In this document: in pieces, positions 1 through 10,316 of the stretch
How the letters are laid out: every line of letters begins with the position of its first letter
How positions within the stretch are numbered: the stretch's first letter is position 1
Assembly (NCBI GenBank): GCA_900239685.1
Contig: OENT01000512.1
Coordinates: 1,784-65,783 of the forward strand
Reading direction: 5' to 3'
DNA from: Rotaria macrura
Lineage: Eukaryota > Rotifera > Eurotatoria > Philodinida > Philodinidae
DNA: 64,000 nucleotides
Position numbers and translations under genes: made by a program
The notes under the pieces: model-generated
The model's input: only the letters and a program-made list of their open reading frames with translations
Database searches by the model: none
What the model was told of the DNA's origin: nothing

Positions 1-229
1 ATTTATATTTATTTTAAATATAAATTATGCAAGGAAATAATTTATTTTCAAAAATAAATATAACTTACCGTAATTTATATTTATAATAAATTATAACTTA
101 TGACAATTTATATTTATTTTAAATATAAATTACGGATCAAAAATATTTATATTTGAAATAAATATAAATTATTGGTAATTTAATTTACTCGTAAATTAAA
201 TGAAAAGTAAATATAAATTGACACCCCTA
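1..229 (-). mobile_element. AT-rich hAT-type MITE, right part only (copy A)
   Basis: The sequence up to 229 is the reverse complement of the unit that begins at 2571, ending in the same TGACACCCCTA terminus. It is almost pure A/T with internal palindromic stretches. The other end lies outside the window. The base after the terminus is an N, so the target duplication cannot be checked here. The hAT-type assignment comes from the related dimer at 2571, which has an 8-bp target duplication and an AGGGGTGTCA-like end. Confidence 0.7.
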
Positions 230-1062
230 NTAAGTGACAAACAAAAATATGATGATTATGGAAATATCGCAATACACTTAGATACGAGAATTTCAAAGCT
301 GTTAACCTATTATTTATGGTGCATAACCACCATGCATGCTAATAGATTTTCTAATAGAAGGTGAAACGCTAAGAAGGTAACATGACAAAAACAGTCGTAA
401 AACTTAGTAGTCATTTTCATGATTACTACATAATTCAGCAGGACAATAAGTAAAAATCATTAAGGATGAAGCAAACGTAACTGTATGTTCAAACAAGTGT
501 GTTCATTGGAATCAACTGAACCCGACTTAATCCACCGAATCCTCACGATTACCCACTGTCATGTCCACTTTCGGCGGTAGGCCAACACAGACACGTACAT
601 TTTTGACAATATTCAGACAGTTCGACATAACTCCTAAGCAACTTTACCATGAATCCAATTGACCCGAACGCTACTACGGCATAAAGAAAAAAACCAAGTT
701 TGATCGGAAGGCTCGGCATACATTGCATTCAAGGGGATGGTGTTCTCTGCATCCCAGCCGAAATAAAATATAATACAGTTGCGTATCGTTCATACTGATC
801 GACGGCACCTTCTTCACGGTTTTACATTGTGCAATACAAAAAGAACGCCTCCTTCAACTGGAATCACAAGTGCCGCACACAATTTGATGAAATATGCACT
901 TCAAGATCAAACCAGTCTTCGAAAGTCCCCCAAAATTTTCCGCACCTTTTGAAGAACAATCGAAAGGAAACTCATAAGCGACTTTCTAATAAGCGACTAG
1001 TCGTTCGTCAGCGCCCTCTGGGGTGCCACTCACGGCTAGTCGCTACCTACGGTAACAGGCAA
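230..1062. other. Stretch without a recognised gene
   Basis: This stretch is richer in G+C than its surroundings (visible around 500-760 and 1000-1060). It lies between a MITE end and a foldback element. The open frames are short and I recognise no domain in either strand. It may be a decayed gene or the remains of an older insertion. Confidence 0.4.
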
Positions 1063-2100
1063 GAAGGTCCTTTAGAAAATGTCCTTGACAAAATGTCCTC
1101 AACTTTTGGTCCTTCAATAAAATGTCGTGGAGTGGAAATGTCCCCGGGAAGTAATGTTCTTTAGAAATGGTCCTTTAAAATATGGTCCTTCAAAAAAATG
1201 TCCTTCTGCTAAAACATGAAAAAGAACTCATATTATTCATCAGTTAGTGCAACGGGTTAAAACCCATAGTTTATTTTTCACTCGCAATATACAAAGAAAG
1301 GTGATGTAACAGTTGATCGATAGAGATTTTGTTATTGTTGAGTCAATTATACAATTCTTTAATTCGTTGTTCGACAACTTTTGATTGACTTCTTTTTTCA
1401 CGGAGTTGCATTCAGCAATCTATTTGAAAGATTAAATCATGAACAGTATGAACTTCCTTTCGAATTGAATCAATAAATGACCAGATAGTTGGATGGGTTT
1501 TATGCAGTCTTCTTTTAAATCTATGATTATAGCCTAAAATATGCGACCATTTACAGTGAGAATTTGTAATTATTTCTTTAGTTCGACATACCCTCACTAA
1601 TGGTATTGGTTTTCTTTTGTTTGTTGTTGTTTTACTGATTTTAACTTTTGCTATTGATAATGAGGATAATGAGAATGAAGAAGATGATAATGATGTCGAG
1701 AATGAAGATGATGACGATGTCCCGTCAATTACAAAACATTCGTTCGACTTCATTTTAAAATTCTTAGTCTTACTATTTCCAATCTTTGTGTCAACACCGC
1801 ACAAGCAGTTGTAATGTAAAAATAACCAATGATTGTTCTTCCCGTTATTCAACTCTATCGATTTATAAATAAATCCTCTATTCATATGATTGAAATCAAA
1901 TATCAATAAGTGTTTGAATCCCAGCACCATCGACATCATACATTAGTAAAAAAAAGTATCAAGCCATATGTGAGGACATTTTTATGCAAGAGACATTTTT
2001 TCACAGGAAATTTTTGTAAAGGACGATTTGCCCGAGGGAAATGTTTTCGAGGACCAAAATCTGAGGACATTTTGTCAAGGACATTTTCTAAAAGACATTC
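1063..2100. mobile_element. Foldback MULE-type DNA transposon, internally deleted
   Basis: The two ends are long imperfect inverted repeats of roughly 140-150 bases (about 1063-1210 against 1960-2100). They share the outer block TTTAGAAAATGTCCTTGAC and many short GTCCTT-like subterminal repeats. Long inverted ends with repeated subterminal motifs are typical of MULE elements, and the interior carries MULE-like transposase remnants on the minus strand. The exact outer boundary is uncertain by about 20 bases because the similarity fades. I found no clean 9-bp target duplication. Confidence 0.65.
1412..1939 (-). pseudogene. Remnant of MULE transposase (FLYWCH-like N-end joined to transposase C-end)
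   Basis: An open frame of 175 codons sits inside the foldback element. The C-terminal third has a TNSHCKW stretch followed by HKTHPTIWSFIDSIRKE. This resembles the conserved C-terminal block of animal MULE transposases, where a TNNxxEGWH motif precedes a THPxIWxFI motif. The N-terminal 45 residues show a GFIY..W..NC.C pattern like a degraded FLYWCH zinc finger. Between them is only a serine-rich low-complexity stretch, so the whole catalytic DDE core is missing. The EGWH residues are also altered. I read this as a non-autonomous deletion derivative and not a working transposase. No host function is suggested. Confidence 0.55.
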
Positions 2101-2562
2101 CTGCCGTAATTCCTCCCTACAATGACTGTACTACAACAAGCACTCGCTCTCTTTTATTACCATTGAAGCTACAAGTGCGGAAAATGACACAACAAGTTTC
2201 TGTCCCAGGGAATCCACCTATTGCTCAATGCAGAAACCCAAACCTTCTCGCCCTAAAAACCTTTTCCCACAAGAGTTACCTAACCGTTCCCACTGTTGGC
2301 TAAGACCAAATCAACACAAATGGAATGCGTTCTACATCAGAGTTAGAAAGAAATCAATAGCTGATATTTCCCTTCCAAATATCGTATGCAAACGGAACCA
2401 AGTGGCAAACATGCCTGTACGATGAAAACAGAGTCTTCGGACTGCTCATCCTTTAACCCAAACCCAGAGGTTCAGAGATTGGCTAGATTCGATACCTGTG
2501 TAATACTATTGGCCGATCGCCGAATCGAAAAAACAGCTGAATGGCTGATCTCGCGTTATTTG
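2101..2562. other. Spacer without a recognised gene
   Basis: The short overlapping open frames have no recognisable motif. The composition is moderately AT-rich. It may be the other half of the unrecognised sequence at 230-1062, split by the foldback element, but I could not show homology between the parts. Confidence 0.3.
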
Positions 2563-2570
2563 ATTTTTAT

Positions 2571-3129
2571 TAGGGGTGTCAATTTATATTTACTTTTCAT
2601 TTAATTTACGAGTAAATTAAATTACCAATAATTTATATTTATTTTAAATGTAAATATTTTTGATCCGTAATTTATATTTAAAATAAATATAAATTGTCAT
2701 AAGTTATAATTTATTATAAATATAAATTACGATAAGTTATATTTATTTTTAAAAATAAATTATTTCCTTGTATAATTTATATTTATAATAAATATAAATT
2801 ATTGAAAATTTATAACTTTTTTAAATTATCAGGAATATGACACCTCTAGGCTAATAGTGTCAATTTATATTTAATTTTCATTTAATTTACCCGTAAATTA
2901 AATTACCAGTCATTTATATTTATTTTAAATATAAATTATACAAGGAAATAATTTATTTTTAAAAATAAATATAACTTATCCTAATTTATATTTATAATAA
3001 ATTATAACTTATGACAATTTATATTTATTTTAAATATAAATTACGGATGAAAAATATTTATATTTAAAATAAATATAAATTTTCAATAATTTATATTTAT
3101 TTTAAATTAACAGGAAAATGACACCCCTA
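2571..3129 (+). mobile_element. Tandem dimer of AT-rich hAT-type MITEs with 8-bp target duplication
   Basis: Two head-to-tail units of about 280 bases (2571-2850 and 2854-3129) share nearly the same A/T-only interior. The outer ends are TAGGGGTGTCA at the left and TGACACCCCTA at the right. The inner ends are slightly degraded (TGACACCTCTA, then GGC, then TAATAGTGTCA). The dimer as a whole is flanked by the perfect 8-base direct repeat ATTTTTAT at 2563-2570 and 3130-3137, as expected for hAT-type insertion. The single outer duplication suggests that the dimer inserted as one unit. Perfect flanks imply a fairly recent insertion. Confidence 0.8.
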
Positions 3130-3190
3130 ATTTTTATTTCAGAAGCAATCGCAGTAGAGGTTAGAGAAACATTTTTTCGTTCTGCATCGA

Positions 3191-3208
3191 ACACACACAC
3201 ACACACAC
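3191..3208 (+). repeat. (CA)n microsatellite
   Basis: Nine AC units in a row lie between the MITE dimer and the NHL gene exon. Confidence 0.9.
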
Positions 3209-3397
3209 GAACAAATTAAGTTAACTCACTCTGTGTATGACCATCCTTCCAGTAGAGGGAATATCATAAATATTGAAACGCTAGGATGGATTTCTAATTA
3301 AATTCCCCTTCACAGACACCCCTACTCAGTAAGCCCTCATTAATTTAACGTTATCACTCCACCCTCTCACCTCTATGCATCTCTTCATCTCTTATAG

Positions 3398-4335
3398 TTC
3401 CACTGAGAGCTCCTTTGATTGGCATTCATCCGAATGCTCGTTGGCAACAAAATACTACTACTGTGGCTGAAGGAAATGTGCAAGGAGATGGAAACAATCA
3501 ACTCTCAGGCCCATGCGGTTTGTACATTGATGATGATCAAACTGTCTATGTCGCTGACGTGCAGAATCATCGTGTTATGAAATGGAAATCGGATGAGACG
3601 AGTGGTCAAGTGGTTGCCGGTGGAAATGGACAAGGAACTGAAGATCATCACTTGTCTCACCCATGGGATGTGATCGTCGACAAAGACACTGATAGTCTCA
3701 TCATCTGCAATCTTTCGAGTAGAAGAGTAGTTCGATGGCCTCGTCAAAATGGGACAAGTGGAGAAACGATCATCTCTAGCATCGTTTGTACGGGTTTGAC
3801 AATGGACGATAATGGATCTCTATATGTCACTGACTATACAAATCATGAAGTGAGACGATATCGAAGAGGAGAATCTCAAGGAACAGTGGTTGCAGGTGGC
3901 AATGGAGATGGAGATCATCTCGATCAACTCTCTTACCCACAATACGTATTCGTCGATCGAGACCATTCAGTATACGTGTCTGACTCGGGAAATCATCGTG
4001 TGATGAAATGGGTGGAAGGTGCAGAACAAGGCATTGTTGTGGCTGGTGGTCATGGAGAAGGAAATGGTTTCGAGCAATTGTCACGTCCGCGAGGAGTCGT
4101 TGTCGATCAATTGGGCACTGTCTATGTGACTGATCCGGGGAATGCTCGAATCATGCGCTGGCCCAAAGGAGCAACAGAAGGAAGTGTCATTGCTAGTAGA
4201 AACGGCGCAGAAGGTCCATCGAACAAACCGTGGGGTCCCTTCGGTTTGTCATTCGATCGACACGGTAATCTATATGTCGTCGACCACAACAATCACAGAG
4301 TACAAAAATTCAACTTGAAATCCAACAACAACTAA
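3398..4335 (+). CDS. NHL-repeat protein (last or main exon, 5' end not resolved)
   Basis: This exon encodes about 311 residues made almost entirely of NHL repeats, which fold as a six-bladed beta-propeller. At least five blades show the recurring pattern QLSxPxG-[VL]xVD-x-x-TVYVxDxxNHRVMKW followed by a VVAGGNGxGxxxDQLS linker. NHL propellers usually bind proteins or glycans; no enzymatic residue is evident. The frame opens without an ATG. A splice acceptor ending in AG at 3397 joins the reading frame just before PLRAPLIGIHPNARWQQN, so an upstream exon, probably carrying a signal peptide or membrane anchor, should exist. I did not find it, and the MITE dimer lies only 270 bases upstream. Proteins of this style form large families in bdelloid rotifers (from memory). 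An AATAAA-like signal follows near 4427. Confidence 0.85.
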
Positions 4336-4720
4336 CGAACGAGGAGAAGAAGGACGAGTTCACAAAAACGAACAAAAGAGAGAGATAGAGAGAAAACGAA
4401 CATGTATTTTTTTTCATAAACCAATTTAATAAAAAAAATGAATAAAAAAAACATTTTTTCGACCAAAGACTAAAAAAATAGGGCAGAGAGAGAGGGTACA
4501 GAAAGGGGGAGGAACGAGAAACAGAGGGACGGAAGAGAGGGCGGAGAGAGGGGAGGAACGGGACGAGAGCGAGAGAAGAGAGCGAGTAAAGAGAGAGAGA
4601 GAGAGTGAAGAGACAGGGGGAAGAGACAAAGAGGGAGAAGAGGGGGGAGAATAAAACAAAGGAGAAAGTCAGAACAAGGGGAGAGAGGAAGGTGACAGTG
4701 AAGTCCGTCATACGGGAAAT
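4336..4720 (+). repeat. GA-rich low-complexity tract
   Basis: The 3' flank of the NHL gene becomes an irregular purine-rich tract from about 4370 to 4700, with many GAGAGA and GGAGG runs. The serine/leucine-rich open frames on its minus strand are products of the composition, not genes. Confidence 0.8.
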
Positions 4721-4839
4721 GCACTCAAATACCCGACGAGACGTGGCTCACTTTGAAGAAATATGACTGCCTGAAATAGAAATCCCTAGAACTCAGCCAA
4801 AACCCAACCAATCGACTTCAAATTTTAGCAGCCAGTATA

Positions 4840-5746
4840 ATTCGAAGAGCTCTAATCGATTCCCATGAATTCCAGCCGACTTTCTCCCCGGAACACCAAA
4901 ATCCTAGGATTCCCCTAAACCCCACACAATCCAAAAATAGCGTTGAAGCGCTTTTTGCAGAACTTGTAGCTCGTCAGGAACTCGCTGGATTTCATGAACT
5001 ACCGCATCTGGCAGGGAGGTGGACACGTCCTTGAACGGATTCCAACGAATTCCCGACCATTTTCTCTAAGAACACCTAAAACCAACGGTTCACAAAAACC
5101 CACACAATAATAAAACAGCGATGCAGCGGTTTATGTAGGATTCGTAGCTCTTCAGGAACCCCCTGAATTTCATGAAATTTTGTCTCTTGTGGGTAGAAGG
5201 ATATCTCATCTGATGGATTCTCACCAAATTCCCGCAGATTTACACGCCCGATCACCAAAATCCAACGATTCCGAAAAACCCACACGATCATGAACGCGTC
5301 AGAGTGTTTTTTGCAGGACCCGTTGCTCATCAGGAACTCCCTGGATTTCATGAAATTTTGTATCTAGGAGGTACGTGAACATGTCCTCTAACGGATTCCC
5401 ACGAATTCCGGACGATCTTCACGCCGGAACACCAAAATCAGAGGATTCCCAAAAAACCCAAAAGATCATGAGAACGCGTCAGAGTGGTGTTTGAAGGACT
5501 CGTAGCTCGTCAGGAACCGGCAGGATTTTGTGAAATTTCGTGTCTGGAATGTAGGTGGACATGTCCCCTAACGGACTCCCCCGAATTCTGGAGGGATCTG
5601 ACGCCGGAACACCAAAATCTGAGGATTCCCTAAAAACCGAAACGATCATGAAAACGCGTCACAGTGTTTTTTGCAGGACTCGTAGCTCGTCAGGAACCCC
5701 CGGATTTCATGAAATTTTATATCGGACAGTTAGGTTGACATGTCCC
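4840..5746 (+). repeat. Tandem satellite, about 180-bp unit, five copies
   Basis: The marker GAACACCAAAATC or a close variant recurs at about 4891, 5070, 5249, 5427 and 5607, giving a period of 178-180 bases. Each unit also carries ACGAATTCC, GATCATGAAAACGCGTCA, TCGTAGCTCGTCAGGAAC and GATTTCATGAAATTTTGT. Divergence is highest in the first two copies and lowest in the last two. The array is broken in mid-unit at 5746 by the large inverted-repeat element. Confidence 0.85.
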
Positions 5747-7664
5747 AAGGGGGAAATAACTGACTTTGATGACTTTTTTGGCTTCAAAGTCATCAAGATC
5801 ATTTAGATCATTCAGATCATTTAGATCTTTTAGATCACGAAAGTCATCAAAAAGTCAAGAAATTTTGAGAAAGTGTGTTGATGATTATTCATTTCAAGTC
5901 GATTAGAATATCAACATACAGTGTTACGTTTGGGAGATAGTAAGAAAAACAATAATCCCATATAAGCACATATCGGAGATCACTAGTTTTTGATGATTTT
6001 CAAGCGAAAAGATTTTTCTATTCGTTCCAAACGAGCAACATCTTCATCAAATAATGTTCATTCAAAGAAAAAACATTAAAACAAACTTTATATACATCTA
6101 CGCAAATCTATTTATATGAGTATATGGGCAAAATCAGGCAAACTAGTACATTCCTTCCTTTCGTTTGACTATGATTCTCTCCATGGGTTATTTTTTTCGA
6201 TGAATTCTTTTAGTATAGATCTATGTAAAAATGTTAGCTGTTTAATCTGACAATTGTTTCAAATGCATTATTTAATCAATTAATTAATTAAAAAAGAATT
6301 AGTGAATCTCTCTCTAACCATATGAGAGAAATATCTAAAACCTTCAGAATAGACTATGATATAAGCGGCACACGTGATAAAATTCTCATCGAATCGGACT
6401 CCAATTTATTCCCCAAGAAACAAATGAATCTTTAGAGGCTCTTTCTACTGCTGAAATAAAATTTTTGGTGTTATCATCATCTAATGAATTTGAGCACAAT
6501 ATTGTACCGTTTGAAGTCGATTTTGAACTTCTCATTCGAATGTAGGAGAACTTTTTCGGCTGTGTATTAGTACTCTGTCACGTCGCTAAAGCAAAAAAAA
6601 ACTCAATTTATTTAAAAATCTAAACATATTCAGGAAAACGTTGCATAGATATTTTGTAGCTTCAAGACTCGTCTGCAACATATACTATTTAGTTTTCGAA
6701 AGTTATGTTTCAATTCGCAGAGTTTTGAAACTGAACTGCTTAAAGTGGAATTTCATGTCCTTTTTAGAGTCACGCCACTAAAAAATGACTTTGCCACATA
6801 GAGCTTATTTCCGTTTTGTATATTTAATTTGAAGATACTTATTGTTGGCATTTATAGTGCTTCTATTTCTTCATTGTTGGATAATTTCTTAGATTTTTCA
6901 AATCTTTTTTTGACCTGGCGTCATATGATTGTGGATCGACAGACTTTATTGTTACTTTATTTTGATGACGTAATGTGGAATCAGAAACTATCGAGGTGAA
7001 GTATGTTCAAAAAGATCACGCTGCTTCCTTACTAAGAACGATATATCGTCGCGGGGAGAGCAATAGGATAGTTATAATTTTGAAAATGTTGGACGATTTT
7101 ATGATTGGTCTGGTGATTTTTCACCTTATCCGTTAAGTAGAGAATAATGAACGAATACAATATATGAATGGATAGTTTGTTTGGACACTTCTTTCTATAT
7201 TCTATTGAGCATTTCTTTCTAGTGTGCAAAATCGGCTCTTAAATATATTTTAAAATTCAAATAATTCTGCCAATTTTTCGTTGCCTCTTGACGAAGGGCG
7301 TCCTACTACTAATCGCTATCGAATAGAATCTCTCGCACAATTAGAAAGTTAGTTTTCTAGCGTTGATAACTGTTCTTTTAAACATAAATATAATTCAGCC
7401 TATTACGAGCACAGAACAAACTTCTAGTCCGATAATTCTCTAGGCATATGACATTGGTAGCAAAATATGGTTTTTCAACAGATTGCGATGCAAAAACTTG
7501 AAAAGCCATGAAAATTGTCTTAATCTTTTTGCTTCATTACCTAACATGTAAATCAGCGATGGACCTCATGCCTTTGAAGTATCTCTAGTGGTTCATTAGA
7601 ACTAGTTTTTCTTTTGGAAACAGCTATTAATTCTCTGAGTTAAAGAACCCATTCATACTTGTGC

Positions 7665-8118
7665 AAAATTCAGTAATCGTTTGCTGTCAATTACAGCTAA
7701 TATAATCATCAGTAATTGAACTATGTCGCTAGATATTTCATCAAAAATGATAGCTAGTATCTATGAACAGCCTTAAAAGTGTCTTGGCAGAGTCAGAAAT
7801 CTGTCGATGACAAACAAAATGTTACATCTTGCGAATAATATCTAATTCATTAGCTACTCGTTTATATTTAACACCCATTCGTTCTGCAATAANAAAATTT
7901 AGTAATCGTTTGCTTTCAATTACAGCTAAAATAATCACCAGTAATCAAAATATGTCGCTAGATATTTTATCAAAAATGATAGCTAGTATGAACAACCTAA
8001 AAAGTGTCTTGGCAAAGTCAGAAATCTGTCGATGACAAACAAAATGTTACATCTTGCGAATAATATCTAATTCATTAGCTACTCGTTTATATTTAATACC
8101 CATTCGTTCTGCAATAAT
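7665..8118 (-). repeat. Tandem duplication of ~227 bases inside the 3.1-kb element
   Basis: Two adjacent copies (about 7665-7892 and 7894-8118) are over 90% alike by eye. An N at 7893 sits exactly at the junction. On the minus strand both copies encode the same short stretch, IAERMGxKYKRVANELDIIR, before a stop. In the outer copy this frame extends upstream into KFAHFIKVALSICAI. It looks like the end of a transposase-like frame. I do not recognise the family. The N at the junction means the duplication may be an assembly product. Confidence 0.6.
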
Positions 8119-8293
8119 AGCACATATTGATAGAGCAACTTTTATAAATGAGCAAATTTATTACGTTTGATTCAAAGTTTTTCTATACCGTATCTGTGGG
8201 CGTGACTTCTGGCAAAGGAAGAATATATTTCTGATGAAATGTTTTAATGATCATCAAATGACAATCTTCTCAATCTATTGGAAAATAAGGACG

Positions 8294-8632
8294 ACCCAGG
8301 TGAATGAATCCGATCGGATCCTGCGATCCGATGAAATCTTATGGGAATCCGGGTTGTGAAAAGAGTAACGAATCCGACGGAAGAAACCTATTTTCTTATT
8401 TGTGTACGAATTAGTATTTTATTCCAACAATAGAGGCCTGTTTGATCATACGATGAAATCCAATAGGATTCCAATAGTAGGATTCGATAAAATCCAACAC
8501 TAAGGGTCCGAATGCCGGATCGCAACCCAGAATCCGATGGGATTTCGTCGGATTAGAGAAATTCCGATAGAAATATGATCGGATCCGACAGGCATCCGAT
8601 CCGATCCAATTGTCAGAATGATCATCCTGGGT
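8294..8632 (+). mobile_element. 339-bp GATCCGAT-rich MITE (copy 1, nested)
   Basis: The element starts ACCCAGGTGAATGAATCC and ends TCATCCTGGGT, with a body full of CGGAT/ATCCG words. A second copy of almost the same length lies in opposite orientation at 34049-34386, which fixes both boundaries. This copy is inserted into the 3.1-kb element and so is younger than it. No clear target duplication is visible. Confidence 0.8.
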
Positions 8633-9026
8633 TCACATCATCAAAACTTAGTATATTCTATATGTACTGATGTAAGATTATAGTTTTTTTTACTATCTTC
8701 GAAACGTAGCACTGTATGTGATATTCAAATCGATTTGAAATGAATACTAATCAACATATTTTTTTAATATCCTTATTCTTTAATGCATTTGATGACTTTG
8801 AATTCAGAAAAGTCTTAAAAGTCAGATGTTTCCCCCTTGTGTGCATTCTGCTGAGCTAAAAGCCTCATTGAGTGACGAGTGCAGAAATGAAGGAACTTTT
8901 AAAAGAAAAAATAATCCTCTCGTTGATGTCCATCGTAATATTTCTAGTCATGTTCCTTTTATCGAATGAAAAAAATGACAATAAAAGTCACATTCAATAA
9001 TCCTTGTCAAGTGCATCAAATATACG

Positions 9027-10316
9027 TTATTCAACTGGAAGGAGAGGTTCAGTTGTTGACACTTGTAACGTTGGTTCATTGATTGGATTAACGACTCGTT
9101 TTAGATGTAATCTCGACGAAACTTCATGTAACACGATTGCTTCTCGTAGCTCTTTGATTGATATCTTCAGGGCGAATTTATCTTTTGCATCTGAAATAAT
9201 TAAAAACAAACTCATATGAGATGGTACTGGTTGAATATCAAGCATTATTATGTTAGATTTATGATGTAAGTCTAGCCATTGACACTTACTTGCATATGTG
9301 TTTTCCTGGAACAATTTCCTAAGATATTCCAATGGAATTTTACGATAACTTTTATTGAATTTTGTGACAATTTCATCAATCTAAATACAAAACCATTAAT
9401 TAGACTAACATTTCATCAAAATATGTGATCTACAACCATGAATTTCGAATGTTCAGGACCATAATGTTGAATACGAAATCCAAAAAGTAGAAATTCAATC
9501 GCATCACCGGCTTCTTTCATCAACACTCCTATACAAATATAGTCAAAGATTTGTAAAAGCTCTATAGAGGAGAAAAGAAATATCACCTTTCGGTGTTGCT
9601 AAATCGGGATCCATATTGCATGCAAAATGATGAAACGACCAATGTCCAAGTTCATGTATCACGGCAATTAGTATGAGTGCACCATATCTAATGACATCAT
9701 TTGGATTCGAACTTTCTCCAGAAGACTCTATTAACTGAAACGCAACTCTCACGTGAATCAAAGATTATCGAATACACGTTTTGTTTTACTTTTTTATTTA
9801 GATATATAATATTTATATCTGTTTCTTGTTGTGTTCCTAAATAGCTTCCATAAACTGCACATGGCACAGGTGCAATCATAAGTTCATCTTCTTGGAGTAT
9901 CACTGATGGTAAATTTGATGATGCGAATGCATTTTTGATTTGATTTATAACTGTGTCAGAAACGTTATCCTAAAAGTAGAAAATTTTATTTTCATGCAAT
10001 ATATATATATGTCGTCAGAACTCACTGGAAATAAACCAGCATATTCATCGAACGGAGTGAAATGTGCAATGAAACTACTCAATAGATAATCATTTGTTAA
10101 AATTTTTGATAATGCACATAAAGCAATGTTTAAAGCTGGATAAGTTTCAATTAATGTCTCATTAAGACCGAAACTTAATTCATATTTCGGTAAATCACAC
10201 CAAGGTACTTTACATTTATTTGACATATCACATTTTTGAGCTACTCTTAGGAATATAGTCAAATGAAAAGTCTCAGCTGCTTCTGTGAATCGATTACTAA
10301 TATTGATGTCAATCAA
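9027..10316 (-). CDS. Putative zinc metallopeptidase with HELGH motif (multi-exon, 5' end unresolved)
   Basis: Six exons join in frame: 10316-10026, 9969-9790, 9734-9587, 9528-9437, 9380-9290 and 9190-9027. They give at least 321 residues ending in STTEPLLPVE. Introns are 51 to about 100 bases. Two donors are non-standard in context (GTTGTA after exon 4) but all begin with GT and end with AG. Exon 3 encodes ALILIAVIHELGHWSFHH, where HELGH matches the HExxH zinc-binding and catalytic signature, in a hydrophobic helix context typical of metallopeptidases. Downstream E residues in exon 4 (MKEAGDAIEFLLFG) could supply a third ligand; this is inference. I cannot name the family. No ATG opens the first exon, so at least one further 5' exon is missing. 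The upstream protein part contains several Cys (KCDMSNKCKVPWC), suggesting an extracellular or luminal domain. Confidence 0.65.

Larger units (their letters stand above)
5747..8838. mobile_element. 3.1-kb DNA element with ~200-bp terminal inverted repeats
   Basis: The ends AAGGGGGAAA (5747) and TTTCCCCCTT (8838) are inverted copies. The similarity runs inward for roughly 200 bases on each side (to about 5965 and from about 8645), including the shared motifs ATTCATTTCAA.TCGATT and ATACAGTG.TACGTTT. The left end interrupts the 180-bp satellite. The interior is AT-rich, with only fragments of coding sequence, and contains a tandem duplication and a nested MITE. I saw no convincing target duplication. 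The superfamily is unknown; the long inverted ends argue for a cut-and-paste element whose transposase is decayed or absent. Confidence 0.65.

Noticed and set aside
829-1164. A 111-codon open frame
   Set aside because: It runs into the inverted end of the foldback element and shows no conserved motif.
1617-1814. Acidic Asp/Glu/Asn-rich open frame
   Set aside because: It is the complementary reading of the serine-rich linker in the MULE remnant.
3505-4084. Minus-strand open frames across the NHL gene
   Set aside because: They are shadows of the plus-strand coding sequence, which has clear NHL repeats.
4310-4724. Long Ser/Leu/Phe-rich open frames on the minus strand after the NHL gene
   Set aside because: They arise from the GA-rich low-complexity tract; three overlapping frames are open at once and none has a domain.
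4840-5746. Regular repeats that might suggest a CRISPR-like array
   Set aside because: The period is 180 bases with no short repeat/unique spacer division, and the genome is clearly eukaryotic. It is a satellite.
9004-9219. Plus-strand frame of 71 codons
   Set aside because: It is antisense to the last exon of the HELGH gene, whose splicing and frame are consistent.
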